This document shows positions 37,370 to 46,130 of a DNA stretch of 64,000 nt, one piece after another (the first letter of the stretch is position 1; every line of letters starts with the position of its first letter). A program made the position numbers and the translations under genes. Origin of the DNA: DASVTR01 sp033855775 (lineage in GTDB: Bacteria > Acidobacteriota > Blastocatellia > Pyrinomonadales > Pyrinomonadaceae); contig JAWVFT010000090.1 in NCBI GenBank assembly GCA_033855775.1, forward strand, positions 1 through 64,000, given 5' to 3'. The notes under the pieces were generated by a model that saw nothing but the letters and a program-made list of their open reading frames with translations, was not told the DNA's origin and did not search any database.

Positions 37370-39397
37370 ATGCAAGCCAACAAATTTAGCAAGCGCTCTC
37401 AACCTAAGTTGCGCGCACGAACGCTGGTGAGCGCCCTTGCCATCTCGCTCGTGCTAATCCTGAGCATGACCCCGGCTCTCGCCATCGTCTTTTCCAACCC
37501 GGCCCCGATTACCATCAACGATGCCGTTGGCTCCAGTCCCGCCAGCCTTTACCCGTCAACCATCAACGTCAGCGGCATGACGGGCACGATTACCAACATG
37601 ACGGTCACGCTGAGCAACATCAACCACACGTTTGTGCCCGACTACGACATTCTGCTCGTCTCTCCCGGCGGGCAGAACATGATTATCTTTTCCGATGTCG
37701 CCAGCGGCATTGATACGACCAACGTGACCATCACGCTCGACGATGCGGCGGCGACGAGCCTGACCGCCGCCAACCTCGTCTCCGGCACGTTCAAACCAAC
37801 CAACATCACTGCGGGCGACGCGTTTCCCGCCCCTGCGCCAGCGGCATCGGCCAACACGACGTTTGCCGCTGCTTTTGGCGGCACAGACCCGAACGGCGCC
37901 TGGAGCTTGTATGTCGTGGACGATGTTTCGCTCGACATGGGCAGCATCGGCAACGGCTGGAGCATGACGATTACTACGTCGGGCAGCCCCGCGACCGCCT
38001 TCTCGAATAGCGCGCCTATCGTCGGCGGCGACACAGGGAAAAGCAGGGCGACGCCTTATGCTTCGACCATTGCCGTCAGCGGCCTGACCGGCGCCATCAC
38101 GGATGTCAACGTCACGCTGACCAACCTCAATCACACGTTCCCGGACGACGTAGACATCCTGCTTGTCGGCCCCACCGGCAAGAGAATCATTCTGATGTCG
38201 GACACGGGCGGCAGCAACGTGCTCGCCGGCGTCAACCTCACGTTTGACGATTCGGCGGCGGCGGGGTTGCCTGATGCCACGGCCATCGCCAGCGGCTCGT
38301 TCAAGCCGACGAACATCGGCGTCGCCGACCCGTTCCCTGACGTGCTGCCGAGCGGACAGGTGGCCGGAGCGGAAGCGTATCCGAGCGGGACGACCGCCGG
38401 GCCGTGCACCTTAGCTTCGTCGTTCAACGGCACAGACCCGAACGGCACATGGAGCTTGTATGTCGTAGACGATGCCGGCGGCCAGACGGGCAGCATCACG
38501 GGCGGCTGGTCTTTGGACATCACTGCGGGCGGAACCTTCGGCGCGAAGCGTTTCACCAACGGCGATTTCGACGGCGATGGCAGAACCGACGTGGCCTTGT
38601 GGAGTCCGTCCACACACAACTGGTCTATCCGCAATAGCTCGACTTTAGCCAACCGCGTGCAGCTTGATTGGGGCAACGGCTCTCTGGGCGACGTGGCCGT
38701 CCCCGGCGATTACGATGGCGACAAGAAGACGGACATCGCCGTCTGGCGTCCCTCGGAAGGCAACTGGTACATCATCAACAGCTCCACCGGCACACCGAGC
38801 GTGCGCAGTTGGGGAGCGTCTGGCGACACGCCCGTTCCCGCCGATTACGATGGCGACGGGCGCACAGACCTTGCCGTCTGGCGCGGCGCTCAAGGCGTCT
38901 GGTACATCATCCGCAGCGCGACCAACACGGTGCGCGTCGTTGGTTGGGGCGGAGCGGGCGACATCCCCGTGCGCGGCAACTTCGAGGGCACGGACGGAGC
39001 GGACTTTACAGTCTATCGTCCTTCGGAGAACAACTGGTACATCCTTAACAACGCTGGCTCGTCGGCGCGCGTCGTCAACTGGGGAACGACGGGCGATACT
39101 CTCGTCCCCGGCGACTACGACGCTGACGGCAAGACGGACGTGGCCGTCTGGCGAAGCTCGGAAGGCAAGTGGTACGTGCTCCAAAGCTCGACCGGAACCG
39201 CCTTGCTGAGAGCATGGGGCACAGCGGGCGATACGCCCGTGCCCGGAGATTACGACGGCGACGCGCGCACGGATTTTGTCGTGTGGCGACCGAGCAACAC
39301 CAACTGGTACATCCTGAACAGCGGCACCACCACCAATGCGCTACGCCTTGACACGTTAGGCACGAGCGGCGACGTGACTGTGCCATCAACCTACTGA
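37370..39397 (+). CDS. Secreted protein with two P-domains and FG-GAP-like repeats (copy 2)
   Basis: A 675-residue tandem paralogue of 34855-36861 with the same architecture: signal peptide (ALAISLVLILSMTPALA), two P-domain-like modules (about 40-215 and 220-390, with FPDDVDILLVGPTGKRIILM), then six FG-GAP-like repeats (DYDGDKKTDIAVWRPSEGNW). The N-terminal halves have diverged, but a 147-nt stretch at 39008-39154 matches 36472-36618 of copy 1 at all but one base, while flanks differ more. Recent gene conversion or unequal exchange between the copies is likely. Confidence 0.85.
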   Translation: MQANKFSKRSQPKLRARTLVSALAISLVLILSMTPALAIVFSNPAPITINDAVGSSPASLYPSTINVSGMTGTITNMTVTLSNINHTFVPDYDILLVSPGGQNMIIFSDVASGIDTTNVTITLDDAAATSLTAANLVSGTFKPTNITAGDAFPAPAPAASANTTFAAAFGGTDPNGAWSLYVVDDVSLDMGSIGNGWSMTITTSGSPATAFSNSAPIVGGDTGKSRATPYASTIAVSGLTGAITDVNVTLTNLNHTFPDDVDILLVGPTGKRIILMSDTGGSNVLAGVNLTFDDSAAAGLPDATAIASGSFKPTNIGVADPFPDVLPSGQVAGAEAYPSGTTAGPCTLASSFNGTDPNGTWSLYVVDDAGGQTGSITGGWSLDITAGGTFGAKRFTNGDFDGDGRTDVALWSPSTHNWSIRNSSTLANRVQLDWGNGSLGDVAVPGDYDGDKKTDIAVWRPSEGNWYIINSSTGTPSVRSWGASGDTPVPADYDGDGRTDLAVWRGAQGVWYIIRSATNTVRVVGWGGAGDIPVRGNFEGTDGADFTVYRPSENNWYILNNAGSSARVVNWGTTGDTLVPGDYDADGKTDVAVWRSSEGKWYVLQSSTGTALLRAWGTAGDTPVPGDYDGDARTDFVVWRPSNTNWYILNSGTTTNALRLDTLGTSGDVTVPSTY

Positions 39398-39407
39398 CCG
39401 TCGAAGT

Positions 39408-39494
39408 AAAGATAGTCGAAAGTCCAAGGTCCAAAGTCAAGAGCTTAGCTTCCTGACTTTGGACCTTGGACTTTCGACTTTGGACTTTGGACTA
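39408..39494. repeat. Heptad inverted repeat, GTCCAAA/GTCGAAA type (second copy)
   Basis: The left arm (39408-39452) runs GTCGAAA-GTCCAAG-GTCCAAA-GTCAAGA; the right arm (39456-39494) is complementary (CTTTGGA-CCTTGGA-CTTTCGA units). It shares its outer AAAGATAGTC and centre GTCAAGAGCTTAGCTT with the copy after the first paralogue, so it probably duplicated with the gene. It sits between convergent genes. Confidence 0.9.
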
Positions 39495-39501
39495 TGCTTG
39501 C

Positions 39502-41589
39502 TTAGCCTTTCGTCAACTCATCGGCAATCTCTTTCGCTCCGAAAACGTTGCGGAGAATTTCGAGCATTCCGCGCGAGTCAACGGAGATGGCGCGATTGAC
39601 CGATTCGTCGTAGATGAAATTGCCGACGAGCGATTGAATGTTGCCGTCGAAAATCAGGCCGACGAGTTCGGCGTTCTTGTTGATGGTCGGGCTGCCGGAG
39701 TTGCCGCCGATGATGTCGTTGGTCGAGACGAAGTTGAAGGGCGTCTTCAAGTTGAGCGCTCCCTTCTTCTCCATCCAGCGCGGCGGCAGGTTGTAGGGAA
39801 ACTCCGCTTTGTGCTGCGCGGAGCGCTCGAAGAGTCCGCCGAGCGTCGTGAACGGCTCAAGCTTCTGCCCGTTCTCCATGTAGCCTTTGACCGCGCCGTA
39901 GGAGAGCCGCAGCGTGAAGGTGGCGTCAGGGTAAAGCTTCGTGCCTTCCGTCTCGAAGAGCGCGCGGGCAATCTTGCCGTAAGCGTTGCGCTCCACGCCT
40001 GTCACTTCCGCTTCGTAGCGTTTGCGCAAATCGCGTGATTCGGCGTCGATGCTGCGGGCCAGCACAATCATCGGGTCGGTCGAAGCCGCAACGGCTTGCG
40101 CGCCGCCCGCCGCCAACTGCTTGCGATAGTCAGGGTCTTTGAGCTTCGTGCCGTCAATCAATTCGGCGGCGCGGGCTTCGGGCGTCTTGCCTTCGAGGAT
40201 GCGCTTGACGAGCGCGCTGTCCGCGCCGAGCAGTTCGACCATGAACGAGAGCGAATCGGCGAGCTTCAATTTTTCGAAGTCGTCGTAGATGGGAGCGGGG
40301 CTATAGAGCGCGAGCTCGAGCGAGGCGCGGCGCGAGTCTGTGTATTCGGGCAGCCGCGCGTTGTTCGCTTTCTCGCTCTCTGCGGCGAGACGCACGAGCG
40401 TCCGCGCAAAGCCGAAGAGGACTGTGTTGAAGCCGCCGCCTTGCTCAAGGATTCGGCGCTCTTTGATGTAGGAAGGCAGTCCCTTGTGCGCCTTTGCAAT
40501 CGAGTCCCACGCGTCGCCGTACATCTTCTGTCTATCGGCGCTGGCTGAGATTGACTTGCGCAGCGCATCCTCCTGCTTGCTCTTGCGCTCAAGCAGAGCC
40601 TTGTCCTGCAAGCCCGCGAGTTGGCCGCGATAGACCTTGAGGCTGTTCTGAATGCTGTTCAGTTCGTTCTGCGCGCGGCGCGTCTGTTCGTCGCCCATCG
40701 CCATGTACTTCATCAACATGGCTTCGCGCCGTTCCAGCAAGCGCATCAAAATCGGGATGCTCGTCTCGCGCAATTCTTCGAGATGCGCGACCGTGTTCAG
40801 GCGCGAGGTCGAGCCGGGATGGCCCGTGACGAAGACCAATTCGTTTTCCTTCACGCCCTGCTTCGACCACTTGAAATAGCTTTCGGGATGAACAGGCTGG
40901 CCGTTCTCGTAAACGCGCACCAGCGACATGTCTATATTGAAGCGCGGGTAGTTGAAATTGTCCGGGTCGCCGCCGAAGAAGGCCGCCTGAAATTCAGGGA
41001 CGAAGACGAGGCGCACGTCCGTATATTTTTTGTAGCGATAGAGATTGTACTGGCCGCCCTGATAGAGCGTGACGACATCGGAGCGCAGTCCGCTCTTCTT
41101 CGTTGACTCGGCTTCGATGGCGGCGATTTCGGCGCGGCGCGCGTCGAAGGCTTCGGCGTCCGCCATGCTCTTGGCCGCGCCGTTGACGCGGGCCGTCACA
41201 TCTTCGATGTCCATCAGCACGTTGAGTTCGAGGCTCGGCGCTTTAATCTCTTCGGCGCGTGTGCGGGCGACGAATCCGTCTTTCGCCAAATCCTTTTCCG
41301 GCGTGCTCACTTCGCCAACGATGTCTTCGACGATGTGATAATTGGTCAGCACGAGCCCGTCAGCCGAGACGAACGAGCCGGAGCCGCCGTTGTTGAAACG
41401 CACCGAGGCCATCTGCACTTTCTTGAGCCATGCGTCGGTCACATCGAATTTGTATTTGCGCTTAATCTCGGCGCGGGGAACGTTATTGAAAGTCCACATG
41501 CCTTCGTCGGCCAGAGCCGTGATGTTCAGGGCTTGAAGAGCGAAGAGCGCGAGCAGCAGCGCGCCCACAAATTTTTTGTATCTCATCAT
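39502..41589 (-). CDS. S46-family dipeptidyl-peptidase (DPP7/DPP11-like)
   Basis: Periplasmic serine exopeptidase that releases dipeptides; 695 residues, the usual S46 size. Signal peptide FVGALLLALFALQALNITALA is followed by DEGMWTFNNVP, the typical start of S46 proteins. The catalytic His is in GLVLTNYHIVEDIVG (about residue 85), where most family members have TNHH, and the nucleophile Ser is in GGNSGSPTINK (about 633). Preceding it is NFVSTNDIIGGNSG, as in DPP7/DPP11. A role in peptide nutrition is likely. The gene converges with the second P-domain gene and diverges from the HhH gene. It begins with two ATG codons. Confidence 0.92.
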   Translation of the reverse strand: MMRYKKFVGALLLALFALQALNITALADEGMWTFNNVPRAEIKRKYKFDVTDAWLKKVQMASVRFNNGGSGSFVSADGLVLTNYHIVEDIVGEVSTPEKDLAKDGFVARTRAEEIKAPSLELNVLMDIEDVTARVNGAAKSMADAEAFDARRAEIAAIEAESTKKSGLRSDVVTLYQGGQYNLYRYKKYTDVRLVFVPEFQAAFFGGDPDNFNYPRFNIDMSLVRVYENGQPVHPESYFKWSKQGVKENELVFVTGHPGSTSRLNTVAHLEELRETSIPILMRLLERREAMLMKYMAMGDEQTRRAQNELNSIQNSLKVYRGQLAGLQDKALLERKSKQEDALRKSISASADRQKMYGDAWDSIAKAHKGLPSYIKERRILEQGGGFNTVLFGFARTLVRLAAESEKANNARLPEYTDSRRASLELALYSPAPIYDDFEKLKLADSLSFMVELLGADSALVKRILEGKTPEARAAELIDGTKLKDPDYRKQLAAGGAQAVAASTDPMIVLARSIDAESRDLRKRYEAEVTGVERNAYGKIARALFETEGTKLYPDATFTLRLSYGAVKGYMENGQKLEPFTTLGGLFERSAQHKAEFPYNLPPRWMEKKGALNLKTPFNFVSTNDIIGGNSGSPTINKNAELVGLIFDGNIQSLVGNFIYDESVNRAISVDSRGMLEILRNVFGAKEIADELTKG

Positions 41590-41682
41590 TCATCCTCTGC
41601 ATAAATGGGTTAATTGGGAGGCAAAATCTTTAGAGCGCCCGCTTGTCCAATTGGATGCCTGATAGATAACGACGCGACGGGG

Positions 41683-41688
41683 TATAAT
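41683..41688 (+). promoter_or_regulatory. -10 element of the HhH gene promoter
   Basis: A perfect TATAAT lies 45 nt before the chosen ATG at 41733. No good -35 is found at 16-18 nt. Transcription would start near 41695, giving a leader of about 38 nt. Confidence 0.5.
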
Positions 41689-41732
41689 GTCAAGCGATGC
41701 GACTTTTCAAGTGGGGGCGAAAGAAGGGGACG

Positions 41733-42191
41733 ATGGATAACGACGAGATAGCCGAACGTTTCAACCGGCTCGCCAATCTGATGGAGATTCGCGGCGACGA
41801 CCGCTATCGCATCCGTTCCTATCGCAACGCCGCCGAGATTATCGAGACGTGGCCGACGCCCATGAAAACCATCGCCGACGAAGCTGGCGCGAAAGGCTTG
41901 CAGGAGATTCCCGGCGTCGGCAAGGCCATCAGTTCCAAAATCATAGAGCTTCTCACCGGCGGCACATTCGAAGCGTGGGAGAAGCTGATAGCCGAGACGC
42001 CCGCCACCACGCTCGACCTTCTCAAAGTCAGCGGCATCGGCATCAAGACCGCCGCCACGCTGCATCAACAATTCAAGATTGCTTCCATTGACGACCTCAA
42101 GAAATTCGTCGCGGGCGGCGGCCTCGAAATGGTTGATGGCATCGGCGACAAGAGCGCGGAGAGAATCGCCGAAAGCCTCAAACGATTCTGA
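41733..42191 (+). CDS. Orphan helix-hairpin-helix protein resembling the PolX N-terminus
   Basis: A 152-residue protein. MDNDEIAERFNRLANLMEIR followed by RYRIRSYRNAAEIIE matches the 8-kDa lyase-like HhH domain at the start of family X DNA polymerases. LQEIPGVGKAISSKIIELL and LLKVSGIGIKTAATLHQ are HhH motifs, and MVDGIGDKSAERIAESLKRF is a further one. PolX is about 570 residues, so the polymerase and PHP parts are absent, with no sign of them downstream. It may bind gapped DNA alone. ATG at 41733 is preferred over 41697 because it follows GAAGGGG and matches PolX N-termini. Confidence 0.8.
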   Translation: MDNDEIAERFNRLANLMEIRGDDRYRIRSYRNAAEIIETWPTPMKTIADEAGAKGLQEIPGVGKAISSKIIELLTGGTFEAWEKLIAETPATTLDLLKVSGIGIKTAATLHQQFKIASIDDLKKFVAGGGLEMVDGIGDKSAERIAESLKRF

Positions 42192-42282
42192 CGATGAAGA
42201 TGCGGCGATTTCAAGCTTCTCTTTCAAACTTCGCCACCGCGCTCTCCTGCATTCTTGACAATGAAAAGCTGCGGTCAATACT

Positions 42283-42447
42283 ATGCTGCGTCTTCCCGCG
42301 ACTCATCTTTCCCGTGCGCGTCTATTCGGAGACAGTTCAAATGATAAAAACTTTCTTGAAAAGGCTCTGAAGATTGATTCGAGCATGAAAGAGGAGTTGT
42401 CCGAGCGTATCGAAAAAGCCCGGCGGCAGAGAGACGCGCAGAAGTAG
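42283..42447 (+). pseudogene. Short open frame resembling the end of a TPR protein (possible remnant)
   Basis: A 54-codon frame from an ATG at 42283. From about residue 22 it reads NFLEKALKIDSSMKEELSER then IEKARRQRDAQK, the style of a last TPR unit plus a charged tail. The first 15 residues look unstructured and there is no ribosome site. It is followed by a good terminator. A decayed gene end is more likely than a functional protein, but both are possible. Confidence 0.4.
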
Positions 42448-42474
42448 ACAAGTCAAGGCTTAAGGCAACAAAGG

Positions 42475-42508
42475 AGGCGTTCCCTAATCACAGCGGGAAC
42501 GCCTTTTC
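42475..42508 (+). terminator. Rho-independent terminator
   Basis: A 10-bp stem (AGGCGTTCCC at 42475-42484, complement at 42495-42504) with a 10-nt loop is followed by TTTTCGTTTG. It ends the plus-strand transcript before the convergent phosphatase gene (stop at 42548). Together with the remnant frame it accounts for most of the 42192-42547 gap. Confidence 0.8.
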
Positions 42509-42547
42509 GTTTGTCCAAAATTTTCTTTCCTGTTTCTTTTCCTTCGC

Positions 42548-44278
42548 TCAACCTCTGGACGAAGCCACGGCCATGCCTTCGGCCTGACGCTTGACGATGA
42601 CGAGCGTGATGTCGTCGGCGGCGGGCGTGCCTTGCGAAAACTTGGTCAGGGCCGACTCGATGCGGTCGCGTATGCCAGCGGCGCTGCGCTCGATGTTGAG
42701 GCCGACGACGCTGTGCAATCGCGGCGCGCCAAACTCTTCGCCCTGCGGGTTGACCGCCTCCGAAACGCCGTCCGAGTAGATGACGAGCACGTCGCCCGGT
42801 AGCAGTTGCGTGCGCCCTTCGCGGTAGGGCGAGTCGGTCATGATGCCGAGGGGCAGCCCGCCCGACGAGAGATTCTCGACCGTCCCGGCGGAGTGAACGA
42901 TGAGCGGCGGATTGTGTCCGGCGTTGATGAAGGAGAGCGCGCCCGTCAGCGGGTCAAGCTCCGCGTAGAAGAGCGTGACGAAGCGATTGGACGGAATATT
43001 CTCGGCCAGATATTTATTGACCGCGCTGATGGTTTGGGCCAGCGAGCTTTGCGCCGAAGCCTGCGCGTGAACAGCGGCGTGCAAGGAAGACATCAACAGC
43101 GCGGCGGCGGTTCCCTTGCCCGACACGTCGCCGAGCGCGATTATCATGCGCCCGTCGGCGCGCTTGATAAAGTCGTAGTAGTCGCCGCCGATTTCATAGC
43201 ACGGAAAGCTGATGCCCTGTAGCTCGTAGCCAGCGACGTGCGGCGGCGCGGTCGGTTGAAAGCGTTGCTGTATTTCGCTCGCCAGTTGCAGTTCATGCTC
43301 AAGGCGTTCGCGGTCGAGTTGTTCTTCCAGCAGCCGCGCGTTCTCGACGCGAATCGCGGCAACCGACGAAAGCGTCGTCAACACTTTCAGATGGTCTTCC
43401 GTAAACTTGGCTTCGGCAATCGGCGAGTCGGCGTAGATGATGCCGAAGACTTTTTCGCCGACGCCAAGCGGAACGGCCAAAACCGAGCGGATGCCTTGCA
43501 GCGTCATCGTCGAACTCATAAAGCGCGGGTCGTGCTGCGCGTCAGAGGTGAGCACGGCTTTGCCCTTGCCGACGACCTCTTCCATGATGGTGCGGCTGAC
43601 GCGTATCTCGCCGACTTCGCCCTCCCGCTCGCGCAGCCGCGCCACGGCCACCTTCAATTCATCGCTGCCCTCGTCGCGCATCATGATTGAGCAACGCTCC
43701 GCCGGCACGGCTTCGAAAACCAACCCGGCAATCTGTTGCAGCGTCTCGCTCAAGGTGGCGGACGCGAGCAACGTGACGCCGACCTTGCTGATTAAGGCGA
43801 GCAGGTCGCTCTGGCGCGCGGCGCGTTTGACGGGAGCGTCGGAGTCCGGCTGCGTTCGCGCGCCTTCGATGGCTTCGAGCAGGCCGGAGGTGGTGCGGTC
43901 AGCCGAGTTCATCGCAATCGTCGCTTCGGGGACGGGGCCGATGATGTTCGGGTCCGTAATCATCGTCGCGTTGAGCGCAGGGTCAACGCCGCCGTCGTCA
44001 AAGACAATCTCAGTCTCTCCGATTTGAATCCGACCGCCGGGCGAGAGCGTGACGACCGATTCGACCGTCGCGCCGTTATAGAGCGTGCCGTTGGCCGAAC
44101 CCAAATCCTGCAAGAAATATTGGTCGCCCTCGCGCCGCACTTCGGCGTGAACGCGCGAAGCGAACGGGTCTGGAATGCACAAATCATTGCGCGCCGAACG
44201 ACCGATGGTGATGCGGAGACGACCGAGCGTAAAGATGTCGGAGTTGCGATCCGGGTACTTAACTATCAGGTCAGGCAT
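42548..44278 (-). CDS. FHA-GAF-PP2C (SpoIIE/RsbU-type) protein phosphatase
   Basis: A 576-residue signalling protein. The FHA domain (about 15-95) shows GRSARNDLCIPDPFASRVHA and LQDLGSANGTLYNG, the phosphothreonine-binding pattern. A GAF domain follows (about 165-315; IRSVLAVPLGVGEKVFGIIY). The C-terminal PP2C/SpoIIE domain (about 345-560) has GGDYYDFIKRADGRMIIALGDVSGKG and VLVIYSDGVSEAVN, the metal-binding Asp positions. It is likely to act on a phosphorylated partner, perhaps an anti-sigma antagonist or targets of the kinase encoded upstream. It is the last gene of a minus-strand FHA/kinase block. Confidence 0.93.
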   Translation of the reverse strand: MPDLIVKYPDRNSDIFTLGRLRITIGRSARNDLCIPDPFASRVHAEVRREGDQYFLQDLGSANGTLYNGATVESVVTLSPGGRIQIGETEIVFDDGGVDPALNATMITDPNIIGPVPEATIAMNSADRTTSGLLEAIEGARTQPDSDAPVKRAARQSDLLALISKVGVTLLASATLSETLQQIAGLVFEAVPAERCSIMMRDEGSDELKVAVARLREREGEVGEIRVSRTIMEEVVGKGKAVLTSDAQHDPRFMSSTMTLQGIRSVLAVPLGVGEKVFGIIYADSPIAEAKFTEDHLKVLTTLSSVAAIRVENARLLEEQLDRERLEHELQLASEIQQRFQPTAPPHVAGYELQGISFPCYEIGGDYYDFIKRADGRMIIALGDVSGKGTAAALLMSSLHAAVHAQASAQSSLAQTISAVNKYLAENIPSNRFVTLFYAELDPLTGALSFINAGHNPPLIVHSAGTVENLSSGGLPLGIMTDSPYREGRTQLLPGDVLVIYSDGVSEAVNPQGEEFGAPRLHSVVGLNIERSAAGIRDRIESALTKFSQGTPAADDITLVIVKRQAEGMAVASSRG

Positions 44279-44291
44279 GTTTGCGATTTAC

Positions 44292-44377
44292 GGTTTCAAG
44301 TTTCAAGGCTTCAGCTTTCAAGTTTAAGGGACTCTGCGTTCAACTTGAAACCCGGAAACCTTAAACTTGAAAATTTG
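44292..44377. repeat. Inverted repeat with TTTCAAG/CTTGAAA units
   Basis: The left arm (44292-44329) has GTTTCAA-GTTTCAA-GGCTTCA-GCTTTCA-AGTTTAA units at 7-nt steps. The right arm (44340-44377) has CTTGAAA-CCCGGAAA-CCTTAAA-CTTGAAA. The loop is about 10 nt. It lies between the phosphatase and zinc-ribbon genes, only 3 nt from the latter's stop. Confidence 0.8.
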
Positions 44378-44379
44378 AG

Positions 44380-45459
44380 TTAGCGTTGCGATTGTCTGTT
44401 CAGACGGTCTAGCTCTTTGCCGAGCCGCGCGGCTTGTCGTCTGGCTTCAGAGAGATTCGAGCCGCTCTTCACGTTCTGAAATAGTTGTAGAGCGCGCAGC
44501 AATTCGGCGCGCGTCAGTTGACGCGGGTCGCGCCCGTTGACGACGTTGACGGCTTGAAAGAAGAAAGCATCCGAACTGGCCTGCGTCGCCGCCTCGCTGT
44601 TGCCACCGCTCGGCGACGGCGTGGGCGTGCGCGTCGGCGCGGCTTGAGCGAGGGCGGGCGAAGCGGTCGGCGCGGGCTTCGGCAGGGACGCTTCCGGCAG
44701 CGTCGCTTGCGTCGTCTGCGTCGGCTCCGGCCTCGGGCGCGCATCGCGCGATGGCTCAACCGCGGCGCTCGGCCTTGGCTTCGGCTCAGGCGTCTGCTGC
44801 TGCTGCGCTTGCGAAGGAGCCGAAGCCGCAGGCTCAGCCTCGGCGGCGCGGACTCCTGATTCTTCGACAGCAGCGTTAGCGCTTCCCTGCCCGGCTGTTT
44901 GCTTGCCGCTCTCTTCAGGCTGCGCAACAGAGACGGTCTGCGGCGCGGACCTTCGCAAGATGTAGTAGGCGAGCAGCGCGCCGGAGAGCGTCGCCAGCAA
45001 CAACAAGCTTGTCATCAAGGCCCAGAAGCCGCGCGACTTGCCGCTTCGTGCGCGCCCCGCTGCTTGAACAGGAGCAGTAGGAGCGGCGACGGGCAAGAGC
45101 GCTGGCGGCGTGAGTTCGCCGGTCGGCGGCGCGGCGTAATCAGAGTCGAACGGAACGTTGCTCCCGGCGCGCTTGTTGCCGCCGCCGTCTGCCTTAACCT
45201 GTAGGCGCGAGCGACGAAGCAACTGCTCCATCTCTTCGCGCGCGACACGTCCTGTCTCGGAAGCGGAGCCGCCGAGCGGGTCTGCGCCGAGGTTGCTGGT
45301 CGTCAGTCCTTCGCTTGAGAGCGGGATGGTTTGCGCGAGCGGCGAGATGTGGCCGCCGTCGTTGAAGGTGGAAGAGGCTTTCAAAGACGCGCCGCAGTGG
45401 CGGCAATAACGCGCCTCAGCCGCCGCCACAACTCCGCATTTGGAACAAGTCATGGACAT
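44380..45459 (-). CDS. Zinc-ribbon membrane protein with Pro/Ala-rich periplasmic region
   Basis: A 359-residue protein. The N-terminal zinc ribbon is MTCSKCG...YCRHCGASL, four Cys. A soluble Ser/Gly-rich linker leads to one membrane helix (GFWALMTSLLLLATLSGALLAYYI, about 140-165). The outer part is Pro/Ala/Glu/Thr-rich (about 170-285), then a short helical domain (FFFQAVNVVNGRDPRQLTRA and onwards, to the end). ATG at 45459 follows a GAGGCGAGG site; a second ATG two codons later fits equally, and a TTG at 45501 is unlikely. Zinc ribbon plus one membrane helix recurs in FHA/kinase neighbourhoods. Function unknown; probably a kinase target or adaptor. Confidence 0.7.
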   Translation of the reverse strand: MSMTCSKCGVVAAAEARYCRHCGASLKASSTFNDGGHISPLAQTIPLSSEGLTTSNLGADPLGGSASETGRVAREEMEQLLRRSRLQVKADGGGNKRAGSNVPFDSDYAAPPTGELTPPALLPVAAPTAPVQAAGRARSGKSRGFWALMTSLLLLATLSGALLAYYILRRSAPQTVSVAQPEESGKQTAGQGSANAAVEESGVRAAEAEPAASAPSQAQQQQTPEPKPRPSAAVEPSRDARPRPEPTQTTQATLPEASLPKPAPTASPALAQAAPTRTPTPSPSGGNSEAATQASSDAFFFQAVNVVNGRDPRQLTRAELLRALQLFQNVKSGSNLSEARRQAARLGKELDRLNRQSQR

Positions 45460-45497
45460 CCTCGCCTCTATCCCGTCAGGCTCTAACGCAACAAGCT

Positions 45498-46046
45498 TCA
45501 ACGGGCGCGACTGCTGCTACTGCCGGAGCGCGCCCTGCGCTGCCCGCTATCGCGCACGACAATGGTTCCGGCGAGGAAGTCGTGCAGGGTGCGGCCCGAT
45601 GCGTTGAAGGCCGCCAGCAGAAATCCAAGCCCCAACGTCAAAAGAGAGAGTGGATAGCCGATGAAGTGGCGCAGCAGCACACGCCACCACGCGAGCGACC
45701 CGCCGTCCGTGCGCTCAATGCGCAAGCCCGTAGCCCACTTGCCGAGCGTCTGCCCGCGCCACACGGCGAGAACACCGAAGTTCAAGAGCAAGACCGCCAG
45801 CGCAATCAGCAGCCCGAAGCTTTCGACGTTGCTGCCAGCCGTGCGCGCCGTGCCGCCAAAAGGGCGAGCCACGAGCGTGCAGAACGCGATGATGATGGCC
45901 AGCGTGATGTAGTCAATCAACAGCGCTCCGCAGCGCAGCGAGAAGGGCGCGCGATACCGCTCAAGATAGGCTTGCGCTTCGGCGGCGCGCGTCTGCGGGC
46001 CGGGCTGAAGCAGTGATGGTGTCGTCGTGTCCACTCTGGCAGTCAT
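45498..46046 (-). CDS. RDD-family membrane protein
   Basis: A 182-residue protein with the RDD pattern: an Arg-containing first helix (FSLRCGALLIDYITLAIIIA), a second helix (LIALAVLLLNFGVLAVW), the TLGKWATGLRIERTDG loop, a third helix (LLRHFIGYPLSLLTLGLGFL) and a terminal LHDFLAGTIVV. RDD proteins are small integral membrane proteins, some linked to ion transport; role here unknown. ATG at 46046 is chosen; a GTG/ATG further up (46076/46073) lies inside or next to an inverted repeat, and no clear ribosome site helps decide. Confidence 0.75.
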   Translation of the reverse strand: MTARVDTTTPSLLQPGPQTRAAEAQAYLERYRAPFSLRCGALLIDYITLAIIIAFCTLVARPFGGTARTAGSNVESFGLLIALAVLLLNFGVLAVWRGQTLGKWATGLRIERTDGGSLAWWRVLLRHFIGYPLSLLTLGLGFLLAAFNASGRTLHDFLAGTIVVRDSGQRRARSGSSSSRAR

Positions 46047-46050
46047 AACA

Positions 46051-46114
46051 TCAGTAGTCAGCAGCCGGGTCATCACTAGTCAGTTGTCAATCAATTGGGC
46101 CCGCTGACTACTGA
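46051..46114. repeat. Inverted repeat with AGTAGTCAGC arms
   Basis: TCAGTAGTCAGC at 46051-46062 faces its perfect complement at 46103-46114. CTAGTCAGTTGTCAATCA-like words lie between them. It is between the kinase and RDD genes and abuts the RDD start, so the arm may shape initiation there. Confidence 0.6.
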
Positions 46115-46130
46115 CGACCGGCTATCAAAT

